A stretch of DNA of 64,000 nucleotides from Gracilibacillus ureilyticus (lineage in GTDB: Bacteria > Bacillota > Bacilli > Bacillales > Amphibacillaceae), in the NCBI RefSeq assembly GCF_900111195.1, contig NZ_FOGL01000001.1, forward strand, positions 124,001 through 188,000, in the 5' to 3' direction. Below, one piece after another: positions 1 to 10,767 of the stretch. The translations under genes and the position numbers were made by a program. The notes below the pieces were generated by a model that saw only the letters and a list, made by a program, of their open reading frames with translations, ran no database searches and was not told where the DNA came from. Every line of letters begins with the position of its first letter. Positions within the stretch are counted from its first letter, which is position 1.

Positions 1-531
1 TCTACAGAAAACTGGAAAAGGCCCACATCAGAAATTGATTTTCTAATGAAATTACCTATTGATTTTCTTCAGCATTACCTACCGGAGTTGATGGAGGAAA
101 ATGTAAAAATCCAGACAATTGGTGAGGTCGATGATTTACCTGGTAATACTAAGTCGGCTATAATGAGAGCAATTGAACAAACAGAGAGTAATACCGGGTT
201 AATTCTTAATATTGCCATAAATTATGGCAGTAAATTTGAAATTGTCCAGTCAGTAAAATCAATTTATAAAGAAGTAATACATGGAAATTATTCCATTGAT
301 GAAATTACGGAGGATACGATTGCTGAACATTTATATACTTCCCACTTAACAGACCCGGACTTGTTGATCAGAACAAGCGGAGAATTAAGGTTAAGTAATT
401 TCCTGCTGTGGCAGTCTGCTTATTCGGAATTGTGGTTTACTGATACACTCTGGCCCGATTTTAATGAAGATGAATTTGAGCAAGCAATTAATGATTACCA
501 GAAAAGAAAACGTCGTTATGGCGGAATTTAA
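1..531 (+). CDS. uppS: Isoprenyl transferase (undecaprenyl diphosphate synthase), 5' truncated by window edge
   Basis: Cis-prenyltransferase that adds isopentenyl diphosphate units to farnesyl diphosphate to make the C55 lipid carrier for cell-wall synthesis. The open frame runs in from base 1, so the N-terminal part (about 75 residues by family length) lies outside; the ATG at 46 is internal. Visible family motifs are STENWKRP at the very start and RTSGELRLSNFLLWQ further on, which binds the IPP substrate and lines the active site. The gene ends 13 bases before cdsA, the usual Bacillales order. Family is certain; only the completeness is limited. Confidence 0.96.
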   Translation, partial: STENWKRPTSEIDFLMKLPIDFLQHYLPELMEENVKIQTIGEVDDLPGNTKSAIMRAIEQTESNTGLILNIAINYGSKFEIVQSVKSIYKEVIHGNYSIDEITEDTIAEHLYTSHLTDPDLLIRTSGELRLSNFLLWQSAYSELWFTDTLWPDFNEDEFEQAINDYQKRKRRYGGI

Positions 532-544
532 GGTGTGAATAATT

Positions 545-1327
545 TTGAAACTTAGAATAATTACAGCAATTCTTGCGATATTAATTTTCTTTCCAATTGT
601 ATTTATAGGAAACTGGCCATTTCAAATTATTATGTATGTTATTGCGACAATTGGTTTAGTCGAGTTATTACATATGCGAAAGACAACATCGTACCCTATA
701 CCGACAATTCTGACCATTTTCCTCTTATGGGGATTGCTTTATCAAGGTGAGAGCATCTTTTTTTCTAAAAGATTAGAGTTAATTATGTTTTTTGTCTTAT
801 TATTACTGGCATATACTGTATTGGTCAAAAACAAATTCACTTTTGAGGATGCGGGATTTCTGTTATTGTCTTCGATATATGTGGGGCTTGGTTTTTATTA
901 CTTTATGGAAACAAGAGCAGTAGAGAGTGGTCTTGTCTATATTTTTTATGCTATTCTAATCATACTGGCAACAGATACAGGTGCATATTTCTTTGGCAGG
1001 GCAATTGGGAAACATAAACTTTGGCCTCAAATCAGTCCGAATAAGACAATAGAAGGAGCTGTTGGAGGCATTGCAGTTGCTTGTATTGTAGCAATTGTTT
1101 ATCAAATCTTTTACCCCGTTCATGAATCATTAGTTGTAGTGATTATTGTCACAGTGTTAGCTTCCATTTTTGGTCAAATTGGAGATCTGGTGGAATCTGC
1201 AATTAAAAGGCATTACGATGTAAAAGATTCAGGAAAAATTCTTCCAGGTCATGGCGGAATATTAGACCGTTTTGACAGCTGGCTATTTGTTTTTCCCTTA
1301 TTGCATTTTATTCAATTTATCTCATAG
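545..1327 (+). CDS. cdsA: Phosphatidate cytidylyltransferase (CDP-diglyceride synthase)
   Basis: Integral membrane enzyme making CDP-diacylglycerol from phosphatidic acid and CTP, the entry point to phosphatidylglycerol synthesis (pgsA lies further along this window). 260 residues, almost entirely hydrophobic helices. The C-terminal signature is clear: DSGKILPGHGGILDRFDS near residues 225-245, followed by a last membrane segment. Start is TTG at 545, preceded by AAGGTGTG, 13 bases after uppS stops. It sits in the uppS-cdsA-dxr-rasP order and is probably co-transcribed. Confidence 0.95.
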   Translation: MKLRIITAILAILIFFPIVFIGNWPFQIIMYVIATIGLVELLHMRKTTSYPIPTILTIFLLWGLLYQGESIFFSKRLELIMFFVLLLLAYTVLVKNKFTFEDAGFLLLSSIYVGLGFYYFMETRAVESGLVYIFYAILIILATDTGAYFFGRAIGKHKLWPQISPNKTIEGAVGGIAVACIVAIVYQIFYPVHESLVVVIIVTVLASIFGQIGDLVESAIKRHYDVKDSGKILPGHGGILDRFDSWLFVFPLLHFIQFIS

Positions 1328-1353
1328 ACTACTTATATTGGGGCGTTTGATTA

Positions 1354-2508
1354 ATGAAAAATATAACACTATTAGGTGCTACAGGTTCAATCGGGGTTCA
1401 GACATTAGATGTAATAGAGGCGCATCCTGAACAGTTTCGTTTATTTGCGATTTCTTTTGGAGAAAATGTTGAAAAAGCTTTGCCGATTATTAAAAAGTTT
1501 CGACCAGAATGGATTGTAGTTAAAAACGATCAGGTTAAACAACATTTAAACTCCTTCCTTTCAGGTAACCATAATATAATTGCAGGAGAGACAGCTCTAG
1601 AGGAAATAAGTACACACCACAAGACCGACGTTGTGGTGAATGCGGTGATGGGGAGTGTTGGCTTAAAAGCGACATTGTCTGCAATTGAACAAAGGAAGCA
1701 AGTTGCCATTGCCAATAAAGAGACATTGGTAACTGCAGGTCACTTAGTAATGAATAAGGCTAAAGAACATCAGGTGAATTTACTTCCAATTGACAGTGAA
1801 CATTCTGCTATTTTTCAAGCATTAAATGGTGAATCCAGACAACAAATCGAAAAAATTATACTAACAGCATCTGGTGGGAGTTTTCGTGATAAATCCAGGG
1901 ACGAGCTTAAAAACGTTACAGTAGAGGATGCATTAAACCATCCTAACTGGAGTATGGGTGCAAAAATCACAATCGATTCTGCAACAATGATGAATAAAGG
2001 GCTGGAAGTAATAGAAGCCCATTGGCTGTTTAATATACCTTATGAGAAGATTGAGGTTATTCAGCATAAGGAGAGTATTATCCATTCAATGGTGGAATTT
2101 GTCGATTATAGTGTGATCGCACAGTTAGGAACACCGGATATGCGAGTGCCGATTCAGTATGCTTTAACCTACCCTGAGAGAATGAAATTGCCGCAATCTG
2201 AGCATCTGGACTTAGCAAAGATAAGTAAATTACATTTTAAAGAAATGGATTTTAGCAGATTTCCATGTTTAAAGTATGCATATGAGGCAGGGAAAACGGG
2301 TGGTACAATGCCTGCAGTCCTGAATGCGGCTAATGAAGTGGCAGTAGAGTTATTTCTAAAAGGAAAAATTAACTTTCTGGAAATTGAGCATCTCGTTGCA
2401 AAAATGCTGGAGAACCATGATGTAATTACAAACCCTGATTTAGAAACGATTCAGTCAATTGACAAGGAAACTAGAATGAAAGCTAGGAATATTTCCGGTA
2501 GCTTGTGA
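1354..2508 (+). CDS. dxr: 1-deoxy-D-xylulose 5-phosphate reductoisomerase
   Basis: NADPH-dependent enzyme of the MEP pathway converting DXP to 2-C-methylerythritol 4-phosphate, which supplies the isoprenoid units used by UppS two genes upstream. 384 residues, normal for the family. N-terminal nucleotide-binding motif GATGSIG at residues 8-14; the metal/substrate region [12 protein letters not shown] near residues 148-159; the conserved [20 protein letters not shown] stretch near 197-216. ATG start at 1354, 26 bases after cdsA. Confidence 0.96.
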   Translation: MKNITLLGATGSIGVQTLDVIEAHPEQFRLFAISFGENVEKALPIIKKFRPEWIVVKNDQVKQHLNSFLSGNHNIIAGETALEEISTHHKTDVVVNAVMGSVGLKATLSAIEQRKQVAIANKETLVTAGHLVMNKAKEHQVNLLPIDSEHSAIFQALNGESRQQIEKIILTASGGSFRDKSRDELKNVTVEDALNHPNWSMGAKITIDSATMMNKGLEVIEAHWLFNIPYEKIEVIQHKESIIHSMVEFVDYSVIAQLGTPDMRVPIQYALTYPERMKLPQSEHLDLAKISKLHFKEMDFSRFPCLKYAYEAGKTGGTMPAVLNAANEVAVELFLKGKINFLEIEHLVAKMLENHDVITNPDLETIQSIDKETRMKARNISGSL

Positions 2509-2534
2509 AGTAAATTTGGGAGGAGTGTGCTTAT

Positions 2535-3791
2535 TTGAATACAATTATCGCTTTTATTTTGATGTTTGGCCTGCTTGTGTTCGTCCATGAGTTTGGTCAT
2601 TACATTTTTGCAAAAAAAGCTGGGATGTTAGTAAGAGAATTCGCGATAGGTTTCGGGCCGAAGATATTCTCAATAGTTAAAAATGAAACACTTTATACCA
2701 TCAGACTGCTGCCTATGGGCGGATATGTCAGAGTAGCTGGAGAAGATCCGGAAATTATTGAATTAAAACCAGGACAGCATATTGGTGTTACGTTTAATGA
2801 GGATGAGAAGGTTAATCAAATTATCGTAAACAATAAAGATAAACATCCTGATTGCCTAGTAATTGAAGTAGAAAATATTGATTTAGATCATAAACTTATG
2901 ATTGAAGGTTATGAAGTGGGTGAGGAACGCCCGTACTCCTTCCAGGTTGATGAAAAAGCTCATTTTATAATGGATGAAAAGGCTACGCAAATCGCTCCAT
3001 ATAATCGTCAGTTTGCATCAAAAACACTTGGCCAGCGCGGGATGCAGTTATTTGCCGGTCCAATGATGAATTTTGTTTTATCGATCGTTATATTTCTAAT
3101 TCTTGGCTTTATTCAAGGTATACCGGCAGATGAGATAAAGATTGGTTCGGTTATTGAGAACAGTCCTGCAGAAGAAGCTGGATTTCAAAAGGATGATACA
3201 GTAATTGAAATTAATGGTCAAAGCGTTAGTGAGTGGAATGACTTTGAAAGGTTTGTTCAGTCTAGTCCTGATGAGCAGGTAGATATGGTTGTTTTAAGAA
3301 ATGGCGAAGAAGTTTCCTTGGAAATTGTTCCAGCAGCGATCGAAACAGAACAAGGGGAGATTGGCCAGGCAGGTGTAACGTTGGCACTGGAAAAATCCTT
3401 TCTACGAACATTTCCATATAGCATACAGGAAACATATGAATGGTCAACATTAATCATAACAAATTTAGGTAAGCTTATCACTGGTCAATTTTCCATAGAC
3501 ATGCTTTCAGGGCCTGTTGGTATTTATGATGCTACAGATCAGGTAGTCCAGACCGGCTTTCTGAATTTTATGATGTGGACTGCGATTCTGAGTGTGAACT
3601 TAGGAATAATGAATTTAGTTCCATTGCCAGCACTGGATGGCGGAAGGCTGCTCTTTGTGGGGATTGAAGCTGTCAGAGGCAAACCAATTGACCCGCAGAA
3701 AGAAGGGGTTGTCCACTTTGTCGGATTTGCCTTACTTATGTTATTAATGATTGTTGTAACATGGAATGATATTCAGCGTCTCTTCTTATAG
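2535..3791 (+). CDS. rasP: RIP site-2 protease RasP/RseP (zinc intramembrane metalloprotease)
   Basis: Membrane-embedded zinc protease that cleaves anti-sigma factors and cell-division or signal-peptide remnants inside the bilayer; in B. subtilis RasP acts on RsiW and FtsL. 418 residues. The catalytic HEFGH motif is at residues 18-22 within the first membrane segment, a PDZ domain lies around 200-275, and the second zinc-ligand motif LDG is near residue 367 before the final membrane helix. TTG start at 2535 with GGGAGGAG upstream. Last gene of the cdsA-dxr-rasP block before proS. Confidence 0.95.
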   Translation: MNTIIAFILMFGLLVFVHEFGHYIFAKKAGMLVREFAIGFGPKIFSIVKNETLYTIRLLPMGGYVRVAGEDPEIIELKPGQHIGVTFNEDEKVNQIIVNNKDKHPDCLVIEVENIDLDHKLMIEGYEVGEERPYSFQVDEKAHFIMDEKATQIAPYNRQFASKTLGQRGMQLFAGPMMNFVLSIVIFLILGFIQGIPADEIKIGSVIENSPAEEAGFQKDDTVIEINGQSVSEWNDFERFVQSSPDEQVDMVVLRNGEEVSLEIVPAAIETEQGEIGQAGVTLALEKSFLRTFPYSIQETYEWSTLIITNLGKLITGQFSIDMLSGPVGIYDATDQVVQTGFLNFMMWTAILSVNLGIMNLVPLPALDGGRLLFVGIEAVRGKPIDPQKEGVVHFVGFALLMLLMIVVTWNDIQRLFL

Positions 3792-3929
3792 AAAACAGCA
3801 GGACGTTTAATCGGATATGTATAGATGTACAGGAGATATTCCAGGTTGTAATATTTGTATAATATATTGCCATTCAAGGGTTATCTCCAAGAATATTATT
3901 TATATAAAAAATTTGAGGTGAATGCAGAA

Positions 3930-5636
3930 ATGAAGCATAGTCAAACATTGATTCCTACTTTAAAAGAAGTACCTGCAGATGCTGAGATAAAAAGTCACCA
4001 ATTGCTCGTTAGAGCTGGATATATTAGACAAACCGCATCAGGTGTGTACAGTTTTTTGCCATTAGGAAATAAAGTGTTAAAAAATGTTGAAAAAATTGTT
4101 CGTGAGGAAATGGAAAAAGCAGGAGCAGTTGAAATGTTAATGCCGGCACTTCAACCGGCAGATTTATGGAAGGAAACAGGTCGCTGGTATAGCTACGGGT
4201 CGGAATTGATGCGTTTAAATGACCGCCACGATCGGGAGTTTGCATTAGGAGCAACACATGAAGAGGTTATTACAAGTTTAATTCGGGATGAAGTCAAGAG
4301 TTATAAAAAACTGCCGCTAACACTTTATCAAATCCAGACAAAATTCCGTGATGAAAAAAGACCGAGATTCGGTTTGCTCCGCGGTCGTGAATTTGTTATG
4401 AAGGATGCTTATTCTTTTCATGACTCACAGGAAAGTTTAAATGAAGCTTATGATAAAATGTTTACAGCTTATTCCAACATCTTTAAGAGATGCGGACTCA
4501 ATTTCAGGGCGGTTATCGCTGATTCAGGTGCAATTGGAGGGAAGGATACCCATGAATTTATGGTGTTATCTGAGATTGGAGAAGATACAATCTCCTATTC
4601 CGATTCTTCAGATTTTGCCGCAAATATTGAGATGGCCCCGGTAAATGTACAATATGAAAAAAGTACGGAGCCTTTAGCAGAAATAGAAAAAGTAGATACA
4701 CCGAATGCAAAAACGATGCAGGAGGTTTCTGATTTTCTTCAGCAGCCAACAGATAAAGGGATTAAAACATTATTATTTAAAGTTGACGAACAATTTGTAT
4801 TAGTATTATCCCGTGGTGACCATGAGATAAACGATATTAAATTAAAACATGCATTCAATGCAGCGAATGTCGAGCTGGCTACAGAAGAAGAGGCTAAACA
4901 ATTGCTAGGCGCAGAGGTTGGTTCCTTAGGACCTGTTAATGTTAAGGACATTGATGTAATAGCAGATCATGCTGTTGCCGCTGTAGTAAATGGATATTGT
5001 GGTGCCAATGAAACTGGTAAGCATTATATTAATGTGAATCCGGAGCGGGATTTTAAGATTGACCGTTACGAGGATTTACGTTTTATCCAGGAGGGAGACC
5101 CTTCTCCAGATGGTCAGGGTACCATTCAATTTGCAAAAGGGATTGAAGTTGGACATGTTTTTAAATTGGGAAATATTTATGCAGATAAGTTAGGTGCTGC
5201 ATATTTAAATGAACAAGGCAAACAAGATATAATGATAATGGGTTGCTACGGCATAGGTGTATCCCGGACAATTGCTGCAATTGTTGAACAGTTCCATGAT
5301 GAAAATGGAATCACTTGGCCGAAAGAGGTAACACCATATGATGTTCACTTAATTGCAGTGAACCCTAAAAATGACGAGCAGTATGCATTATCAGAGTCTA
5401 TTTATCAAAAATTAAAAGCTAACAATATATCTGTTCTTTTTGATGACCGAAAAGAAAGACCTGGTGTTAAGTTTGCGGACAGCGACCTTATTGGCTTACC
5501 TTTAAGAATTACTGTTGGAAAACGGGCAAATGAAGGATATGTAGAATGTAAATTACGCAAATCTGGCGAGCAATTCGACGTACATGAAACAGAATTAATT
5601 GATAAAATTAATCAGTTATTAACAGAACAGCTGTAA
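3930..5636 (+). CDS. proS: Prolyl-tRNA synthetase (bacterial type with editing insertion)
   Basis: Class II aminoacyl-tRNA synthetase charging tRNA-Pro, cytoplasmic. The frame is open from 3855, but ATG 3930 is chosen because GAGGTG sits 9 bases upstream and the protein then begins [15 protein letters not shown] like other ProS proteins; this gives 568 residues. Class II motif 2 is seen as [17 protein letters not shown], and the middle of the protein carries the YbaK-like editing insertion (about residues 220-380). The anticodon-binding domain forms the C-terminus. No T-box leader is visible upstream. Confidence 0.96.
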   Translation: MKHSQTLIPTLKEVPADAEIKSHQLLVRAGYIRQTASGVYSFLPLGNKVLKNVEKIVREEMEKAGAVEMLMPALQPADLWKETGRWYSYGSELMRLNDRHDREFALGATHEEVITSLIRDEVKSYKKLPLTLYQIQTKFRDEKRPRFGLLRGREFVMKDAYSFHDSQESLNEAYDKMFTAYSNIFKRCGLNFRAVIADSGAIGGKDTHEFMVLSEIGEDTISYSDSSDFAANIEMAPVNVQYEKSTEPLAEIEKVDTPNAKTMQEVSDFLQQPTDKGIKTLLFKVDEQFVLVLSRGDHEINDIKLKHAFNAANVELATEEEAKQLLGAEVGSLGPVNVKDIDVIADHAVAAVVNGYCGANETGKHYINVNPERDFKIDRYEDLRFIQEGDPSPDGQGTIQFAKGIEVGHVFKLGNIYADKLGAAYLNEQGKQDIMIMGCYGIGVSRTIAAIVEQFHDENGITWPKEVTPYDVHLIAVNPKNDEQYALSESIYQKLKANNISVLFDDRKERPGVKFADSDLIGLPLRITVGKRANEGYVECKLRKSGEQFDVHETELIDKINQLLTEQL

Positions 5637-5650
5637 AATACCAATAATTT

Positions 5651-5684
5651 ATTCCCTTGTCTACTATTAATGTGGCAAGGGAAT
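5651..5684 (+). repeat. Hairpin between proS and polC
   Basis: A 9-bp perfect inverted repeat, ATTCCCTTG at 5651-5659 and CAAGGGAAT at 5676-5684, with a 16-base loop, between the proS stop and the polC ribosome-binding site. It is not followed by a T run, so it is a poor terminator; it may be an attenuator, an RNA-stability hairpin or nothing. Confidence 0.4.
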
Positions 5685-5710
5685 TACCATTTCGTAAAGG
5701 GGTGAAGCGA

Positions 5711-8700
5711 ATGGACAGTACGAACAGAGAGAGATTTAATTTACTGATGCAGCAAATTGGCATACCAGATGACATGAAAAATAAGTATTTACAGAATGGG
5801 ATGATTGAGAAACTTGAAGTATTCAGACAAACAAAGGTCTGGCAGTTTTCATTTCGGCTGGAAAAGTTACTTCCAGCAGATGTTTATCAGTTATTTGTAT
5901 TAAAGCTAACAGATGCTTTTTCCTCTATCGCAAAGGTCTCATGGAAGTTCTCTGCAGAAAATACTGCTTTGGAAGAAAATGAATGGTCAAAATACTGGTT
6001 CATTTTCTTGTCTGAACTTATTAATGAATCACCAAAATACAGAGTTCTTGAGAATAAGAAACCATTATTTAACGATAATAATATTATGTTAACTACAAGC
6101 AATGATATTGAACGCCAATCTTTAATGCAAGATCTTCAGAAAAGGTTTGATGAATTTTCCAGACATGTCGGTTTAACTAAGAGAATGATCCAAATAGATG
6201 TAGTTGAACAACAGGATGAAATTGAAAGATTCCAACAGGAAAAAGCATTAGAGGATAAAAAGCGGGTGGAGGAAGCTTTTAAGCAGCAAGCAGAGCGGTC
6301 CAAGGATAATAAAGACGAGAAAAGCAGTGGCCCTGTAATGATTGGCTATCCTGTCAAAGAAGAGCCTGTTCAAATGAGAGATATTATTGAGGAAGAGAAA
6401 AATGTAGTGTTCCAAGGATATTTGTTTGATGCAGAAATACGTGAACTACGTTCAGGAAGGCATTTATTAATGCTGAAAATGACTGACTACACAGACTCTT
6501 TTCAAATTAAAATGTTCTCAAAAGGTGACCAGGATGTTGAAAAGTTTAAGCAGTTAAAACAAGGAATGTGGCTAAAAACAAAAGGTATGATACAAACAGA
6601 TACGTTTTCCAATGAGCTTACAATGATGGCAAAAGATATTCAGGAAGTAAAAGCCAAATCGCGTGAAGATCATGGAATGGACGGTGAAAAACGTATTGAA
6701 CTGCACGCACATACCCTTATGAGTCAAATGGATTCTGTTGTTTCTGCATCTAAGCTTGTCGAACAAGCTGCTAAATGGGGACATAAAGCGATAGCTATAA
6801 CTGATCATGCTGTAGCACAAGCTTTTCCCGAAGCCTATGGTGCAGGGAAAAAGCATGGAGTAAAAGTGATTTACGGTGTCGAGGCAAATATTGTCGATGA
6901 CGGTGTGCCGATTGCTTATAATGTGCAGGACAGAGAGTTATTTGATGAAACATATGTAGTCTTTGATGTGGAAACAACAGGACTTTCAGCAGTATATGAT
7001 ACGATAATTGAATTAGCTGCAGTAAAGATAAAAAACGGAGAGATTATTGACCGCTTTGAATCATTTGCAAACCCGCACAAGCCACTGACCGAAACGATTA
7101 TTAATTTAACTAATATAACAGACGATATGCTCCGTGACGCTCCGGAAGTAGAGGAAGTGTTAACAGATTTCCAAAAATGGATGGGGGATCATATTTTAGT
7201 TGCACATAATGCTGATTTTGATATGGGTTTTATTAATACAGGTTTCAAGAAAATAGGACTGGAAGAAGCGAGTAACCCTGTAATTGATACACTGGAACTG
7301 GCACGCTTTTTATTCCCTGACATGAAAAACCACCGTCTGAATACAATGTGTAAAAAGCTCGATATTGAGTTAACACAACACCACCGAGCTATTTATGATA
7401 CAGAAGCAACTAGTTATCTCCTATGGAAATTTATCAAATTGTCTCATGAGAAAGGAATAACTAATCATAATCAATTTAATAAGCATATGGGCGAAGGTAA
7501 CAGTTATCAGAGATCTCGTCCTTTTCACGCTACTTTGCTGGCAAAAAATGAAGTCGGCTTAAAAAACCTTTTTAAACTTATTTCCCTTGCTCACATTGAT
7601 TATTTTTACCGGGTCCCTAGAATTCCGAGATCCAAATTACAGCAGCTGAGGGAAGGAATTCTTGTAGGTACGGCATGTGATAAAGGTGAAGTGTTTGAAA
7701 CAATGATGCAGAAATCTGCTGATCAGGCAGAAAAAGTGGCAAAATTTTATGATTATATTGAAGTACAGCCACCTGCCAATTATGTCCATTTAGTTGATAA
7801 GGAGCTCGTTCAGAATGAGGCACAGCTGCTCGATATTTTGAGGAAACTAGTTGACATGGCTGAGCGTTTAGGAAAAATATGTGTTGCAACTGGTAATGTC
7901 CATCATTTGGATGAAAATGATCAGATCTATCGGAAAATATTAATTGCATCACAAAGCGGTAATCCATTAAATCGACAGAAGTTGCCAAACACTTACTTCA
8001 GGACTACCAATGAAATGCTGGATGCCTTCAGCTTCTTAGGGCAAGAAAAAGCGATTGAAGTTGTTATCAAAAATCCACAGTTAATTTCTGATGAAATCGA
8101 CGATGTGAAACCGATAAAGGATGATTTATATACTCCAAATATTGACGGTGCTGAACAGGAAATCCGTGATTTAAGCTATAATTTTGCTAAGTCTATATAT
8201 GGTGACCCACTGCCGGAAATTGTCGAAAAGCGAATTGAGAAAGAGCTAAAGAGTATAATTGGCCATGGATTTGCTGTCATTTACTTAATTTCTCATAAAT
8301 TAGTAAAAAAATCTTTAAATGATGGCTACTTAGTTGGTTCCCGTGGTTCTGTAGGGTCCTCATTAATTGCGACATTTACTGAGATTACAGAAGTTAATCC
8401 TTTGCCGCCACATTATGTTTGTCCTAACTGTAAGCATAATGAATTCTTTAACGATGGGTCTGTTGGTAGTGGATTTGATTTACCTGACAAGAACTGTCCT
8501 GAATGCCAAACTCCTTATAAGAAAGATGGACAAGATATCCCGTTCGAAACGTTCCTAGGGTTCAAAGGGGATAAGGTACCAGATATTGATTTGAATTTCT
8601 CGGGGGAATATCAGCCAAGAGCACATAATTATACGAAAGTGTTATTTGGGGAAGATAATGTTTACCGTGCCGGAACAATTGGGACCGTTGCTGAAAAAAC

Positions 8701-10000
8701 AGCATATGGTTATGTGAAAGGTTATGCGGGTGATCATGACATGGTAATTAAGAATGCGGAAGTTGATCGTCTGGTAAAAGGATGTACTGGTGCAAAACGA
8801 ACTACCGGCCAGCACCCTGGTGGGATTATTGTTGTACCAGATGATATGGAAATTTATGATTTTACACCAATTCAATACCCTGCTGATGACAGGAATTCCG
8901 AATGGCGCACTACCCATTTCGATTTCCATTCAATTCATGATAATTTATTAAAATTAGATATACTGGGACACGATGATCCTACAGTAATAAGAATGTTACA
9001 GGATTTAAGTGGAATTGATCCACAGACGATTCCTACGGACGATCAGGAAACGATGAAGATATTCTCCGGACCAGAAGTACTAGGAGTGACTCCTGACCAA
9101 ATAATGTGCAAGACTGGAACATTAGGTGTTCCCGAATTTGGTACTAGATTTGTTCGGCAAATGCTTGAAGACACGAAACCAAAAACCTTTGGGGAACTTT
9201 TAATTATCTCTGGGTTAAGTCATGGTACGGATGTTTGGCTAGGTAATGCTCAGGACCTGATTAATGATGGTATCTGCAAATTACCCGACGTAATCGGATG
9301 CCGTGATGATATTATGGTTTATTTAATGCATAAGGGACTGGAACCTTCCCTTGCTTTTAAAATAATGGAGTTTGTCCGAAAAGGAAAAGGATTGCAGGAT
9401 GAGTGGATTGAAGAGATGAAGAAACATGACGTCCCTGACTGGTATATTGATTCCTGTAAAAAAATAAAGTACATGTTCCCAAAAGCGCACGCCGCAGCGT
9501 ATGTACTGATGGCAATTCGAATTGCCTATTTTAAAGTTCATTATCCAATTTTCTTCTATGCTGCTTATTTCACAGTAAGGGCGGATGATTTTGACTTGGA
9601 TACAATGGTGAAAGGTTCTGAAGCCATTCGAAACAGAATTAAAGATATCATTGCCAAAGGAAATGATGCATCACCGAAAGAGAAGAATTTATTAACTGTT
9701 TTAGAGCTTGCTCTGGAAATGAATGAAAGAGGATTTCATTTTCAAAAAGTGGATCTTTACAGATCTTCTGCTACAGAATTCATCGTAGAGGGAGATTCAC
9801 TCATACCTCCTTTCAATGCTGTTGATGGTTTAGGGACAAATGCTGCTATAAATATCGCAAAAGCCAGGGAAGACGGAGAATTTTTATCAAAAGAAGATTT
9901 ACGTGAAAGAAGCAGAATTTCCAAAACTGTTTTGGAATATTTAGATCAGCACGGATGTCTTGAAGGAATGGAAGAGAAGAATCAGTTATCTCTATTCTAG
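5711..10000 (+). CDS. polC: DNA polymerase III alpha subunit, PolC type
   Basis: Main replicative polymerase of Firmicutes with built-in 3'-5' exonuclease. ATG 5711 is used (AAAGGGGTGA just upstream), giving 1429 residues; the frame is open from 5657 but those codons lack a good start. Order of domains: N-terminal domain, OB-fold about residues 225-320, PHP domain starting [13 protein letters not shown] near 330, DEDD exonuclease inserted in PHP with FDVETTGL near 416 and HNADFDMGF, a CPNC...CPEC zinc-ligand pair near 903-945, and the polymerase catalytic motif PDIDLNF near 957. The C-terminus ends in NQLSLF, a beta-clamp binding peptide. Confidence 0.98.
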   Translation: MDSTNRERFNLLMQQIGIPDDMKNKYLQNGMIEKLEVFRQTKVWQFSFRLEKLLPADVYQLFVLKLTDAFSSIAKVSWKFSAENTALEENEWSKYWFIFLSELINESPKYRVLENKKPLFNDNNIMLTTSNDIERQSLMQDLQKRFDEFSRHVGLTKRMIQIDVVEQQDEIERFQQEKALEDKKRVEEAFKQQAERSKDNKDEKSSGPVMIGYPVKEEPVQMRDIIEEEKNVVFQGYLFDAEIRELRSGRHLLMLKMTDYTDSFQIKMFSKGDQDVEKFKQLKQGMWLKTKGMIQTDTFSNELTMMAKDIQEVKAKSREDHGMDGEKRIELHAHTLMSQMDSVVSASKLVEQAAKWGHKAIAITDHAVAQAFPEAYGAGKKHGVKVIYGVEANIVDDGVPIAYNVQDRELFDETYVVFDVETTGLSAVYDTIIELAAVKIKNGEIIDRFESFANPHKPLTETIINLTNITDDMLRDAPEVEEVLTDFQKWMGDHILVAHNADFDMGFINTGFKKIGLEEASNPVIDTLELARFLFPDMKNHRLNTMCKKLDIELTQHHRAIYDTEATSYLLWKFIKLSHEKGITNHNQFNKHMGEGNSYQRSRPFHATLLAKNEVGLKNLFKLISLAHIDYFYRVPRIPRSKLQQLREGILVGTACDKGEVFETMMQKSADQAEKVAKFYDYIEVQPPANYVHLVDKELVQNEAQLLDILRKLVDMAERLGKICVATGNVHHLDENDQIYRKILIASQSGNPLNRQKLPNTYFRTTNEMLDAFSFLGQEKAIEVVIKNPQLISDEIDDVKPIKDDLYTPNIDGAEQEIRDLSYNFAKSIYGDPLPEIVEKRIEKELKSIIGHGFAVIYLISHKLVKKSLNDGYLVGSRGSVGSSLIATFTEITEVNPLPPHYVCPNCKHNEFFNDGSVGSGFDLPDKNCPECQTPYKKDGQDIPFETFLGFKGDKVPDIDLNFSGEYQPRAHNYTKVLFGEDNVYRAGTIGTVAEKTAYGYVKGYAGDHDMVIKNAEVDRLVKGCTGAKRTTGQHPGGIIVVPDDMEIYDFTPIQYPADDRNSEWRTTHFDFHSIHDNLLKLDILGHDDPTVIRMLQDLSGIDPQTIPTDDQETMKIFSGPEVLGVTPDQIMCKTGTLGVPEFGTRFVRQMLEDTKPKTFGELLIISGLSHGTDVWLGNAQDLINDGICKLPDVIGCRDDIMVYLMHKGLEPSLAFKIMEFVRKGKGLQDEWIEEMKKHDVPDWYIDSCKKIKYMFPKAHAAAYVLMAIRIAYFKVHYPIFFYAAYFTVRADDFDLDTMVKGSEAIRNRIKDIIAKGNDASPKEKNLLTVLELALEMNERGFHFQKVDLYRSSATEFIVEGDSLIPPFNAVDGLGTNAAINIAKAREDGEFLSKEDLRERSRISKTVLEYLDQHGCLEGMEEKNQLSLF

Positions 10001-10021
10001 AAAGCTGCTCAATCAAAACTC

Positions 10022-10050
10022 TTGCATCTTTTCTCCAATCATGTTATATT
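10022..10050 (+). promoter_or_regulatory. Sigma-A promoter of the rimP-nusA-infB operon
   Basis: TTGCAT at 10022-10027, a 17-base spacer, and TATATT at 10045-10050 preceded by the extended -10 dinucleotide TG at 10042-10043. Transcription would start near 10056, giving a leader of about 220 bases before rimP. Confidence 0.65.
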
Positions 10051-10078
10051 TTATACAGATTTTATTTGATTGATCTTT

Positions 10079-10172
10079 CGAAGAGTGGGAAAACCCCACT
10101 CTTTCTTCGTAGGTACATCTACGTCATAGGGTTTAACACAATCCCTTGCCAATTCTGGCAAGGGATTTATAT
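10079..10172 (+). promoter_or_regulatory. Structured leader of the rimP-nusA operon with terminator-like hairpin
   Basis: Two hairpins lie in the leader. The first pairs AAGAGTGGG (10081-10089) with CCCACTCTT (10095-10103). The second pairs AATCCCTTGCC (10140-10150) with GGCAAGGGATT (10157-10167), 11 perfect pairs with a 6-base loop, followed by a U-rich TATATTTC tract. The second looks like an intrinsic terminator placed between promoter and first gene, that is, an attenuator. As I recall, B. subtilis NusA autoregulates its operon through termination in the leader, so the same control here is plausible but inferred. Confidence 0.55.
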
Positions 10173-10278
10173 TTCATCTTGGGTTAAACAACTAGGTGTA
10201 GGTATAAACCTTTCAGGGAAAAATAAAAACACCAATGAAGAAAACAGTGAAAATGTGGATATAAAAGGAGGCTTAGCA

Positions 10279-10749
10279 ATGAGTCAAAATATAGCAAAAC
10301 AGACGGAAGAACTGCTCCAACCTATTTTAGATGAACTTTCTTTGGAATTAGTAGATGTAGTATATGAAAAAGAGGGAAAAAACTGGTTTTTACGCGTGTA
10401 TCTTGATAAAGACGGTGGAATTGATATTGAAGAATGTGGGATTGTTTCTGAAAAGTTAAGTGCCAGACTGGACGAGGAAGATCCAATTGAGGGTGCTTAC
10501 TTTCTTGAAGTGTCTTCACCGGGAGTAGAACGTCCGTTGAAAAAAGAGGACGATTTTGTAAAATACACTGGTGAGAATGTGTATATTAAGTTATATGAAC
10601 CGATAAACGGTGAAAAGGAATTTACAGGGAAATTACTTCAATTTGATAACAATATTGCGAAAATTTCGTATAAAGATAAAACAAAAACAAAAGAAGTAGA
10701 AATACCATACGAGAAAATTGCTAAAGCGCATTTAGCTGTCATTTTTTAA
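10279..10749 (+). CDS. rimP: Ribosome maturation factor RimP
   Basis: Cytoplasmic factor needed for maturation of the 30S subunit; binds the S12 region. 156 residues from ATG 10279, chosen because AAAGGAGG lies 7-14 bases upstream and the protein then starts [12 protein letters not shown]; upstream in-frame codons belong to the structured leader. Conserved [20 protein letters not shown] segment in the middle marks the family. First gene of the nusA operon, 18 bases before nusA. Confidence 0.95.
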   Translation: MSQNIAKQTEELLQPILDELSLELVDVVYEKEGKNWFLRVYLDKDGGIDIEECGIVSEKLSARLDEEDPIEGAYFLEVSSPGVERPLKKEDDFVKYTGENVYIKLYEPINGEKEFTGKLLQFDNNIAKISYKDKTKTKEVEIPYEKIAKAHLAVIF

Positions 10750-10767
10750 ATAAAAGGGGGAGAAATT

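Noticed and set aside
3855-3929. 25-codon N-terminal extension of ProS
   Set aside because: Family proteins begin at the equivalent of ATG 3930, which alone has a GAGGTG site at proper distance.
3792-3929. T-box leader for proS
   Set aside because: The 138-base gap has no specifier-loop or T-box-like sequence and no terminator/antiterminator pair.
10066-10278. In-frame extension upstream of rimP (71 extra codons)
   Set aside because: It covers the promoter-proximal hairpins, has no ribosome-binding site, and rimP has an excellent one just before ATG 10279.
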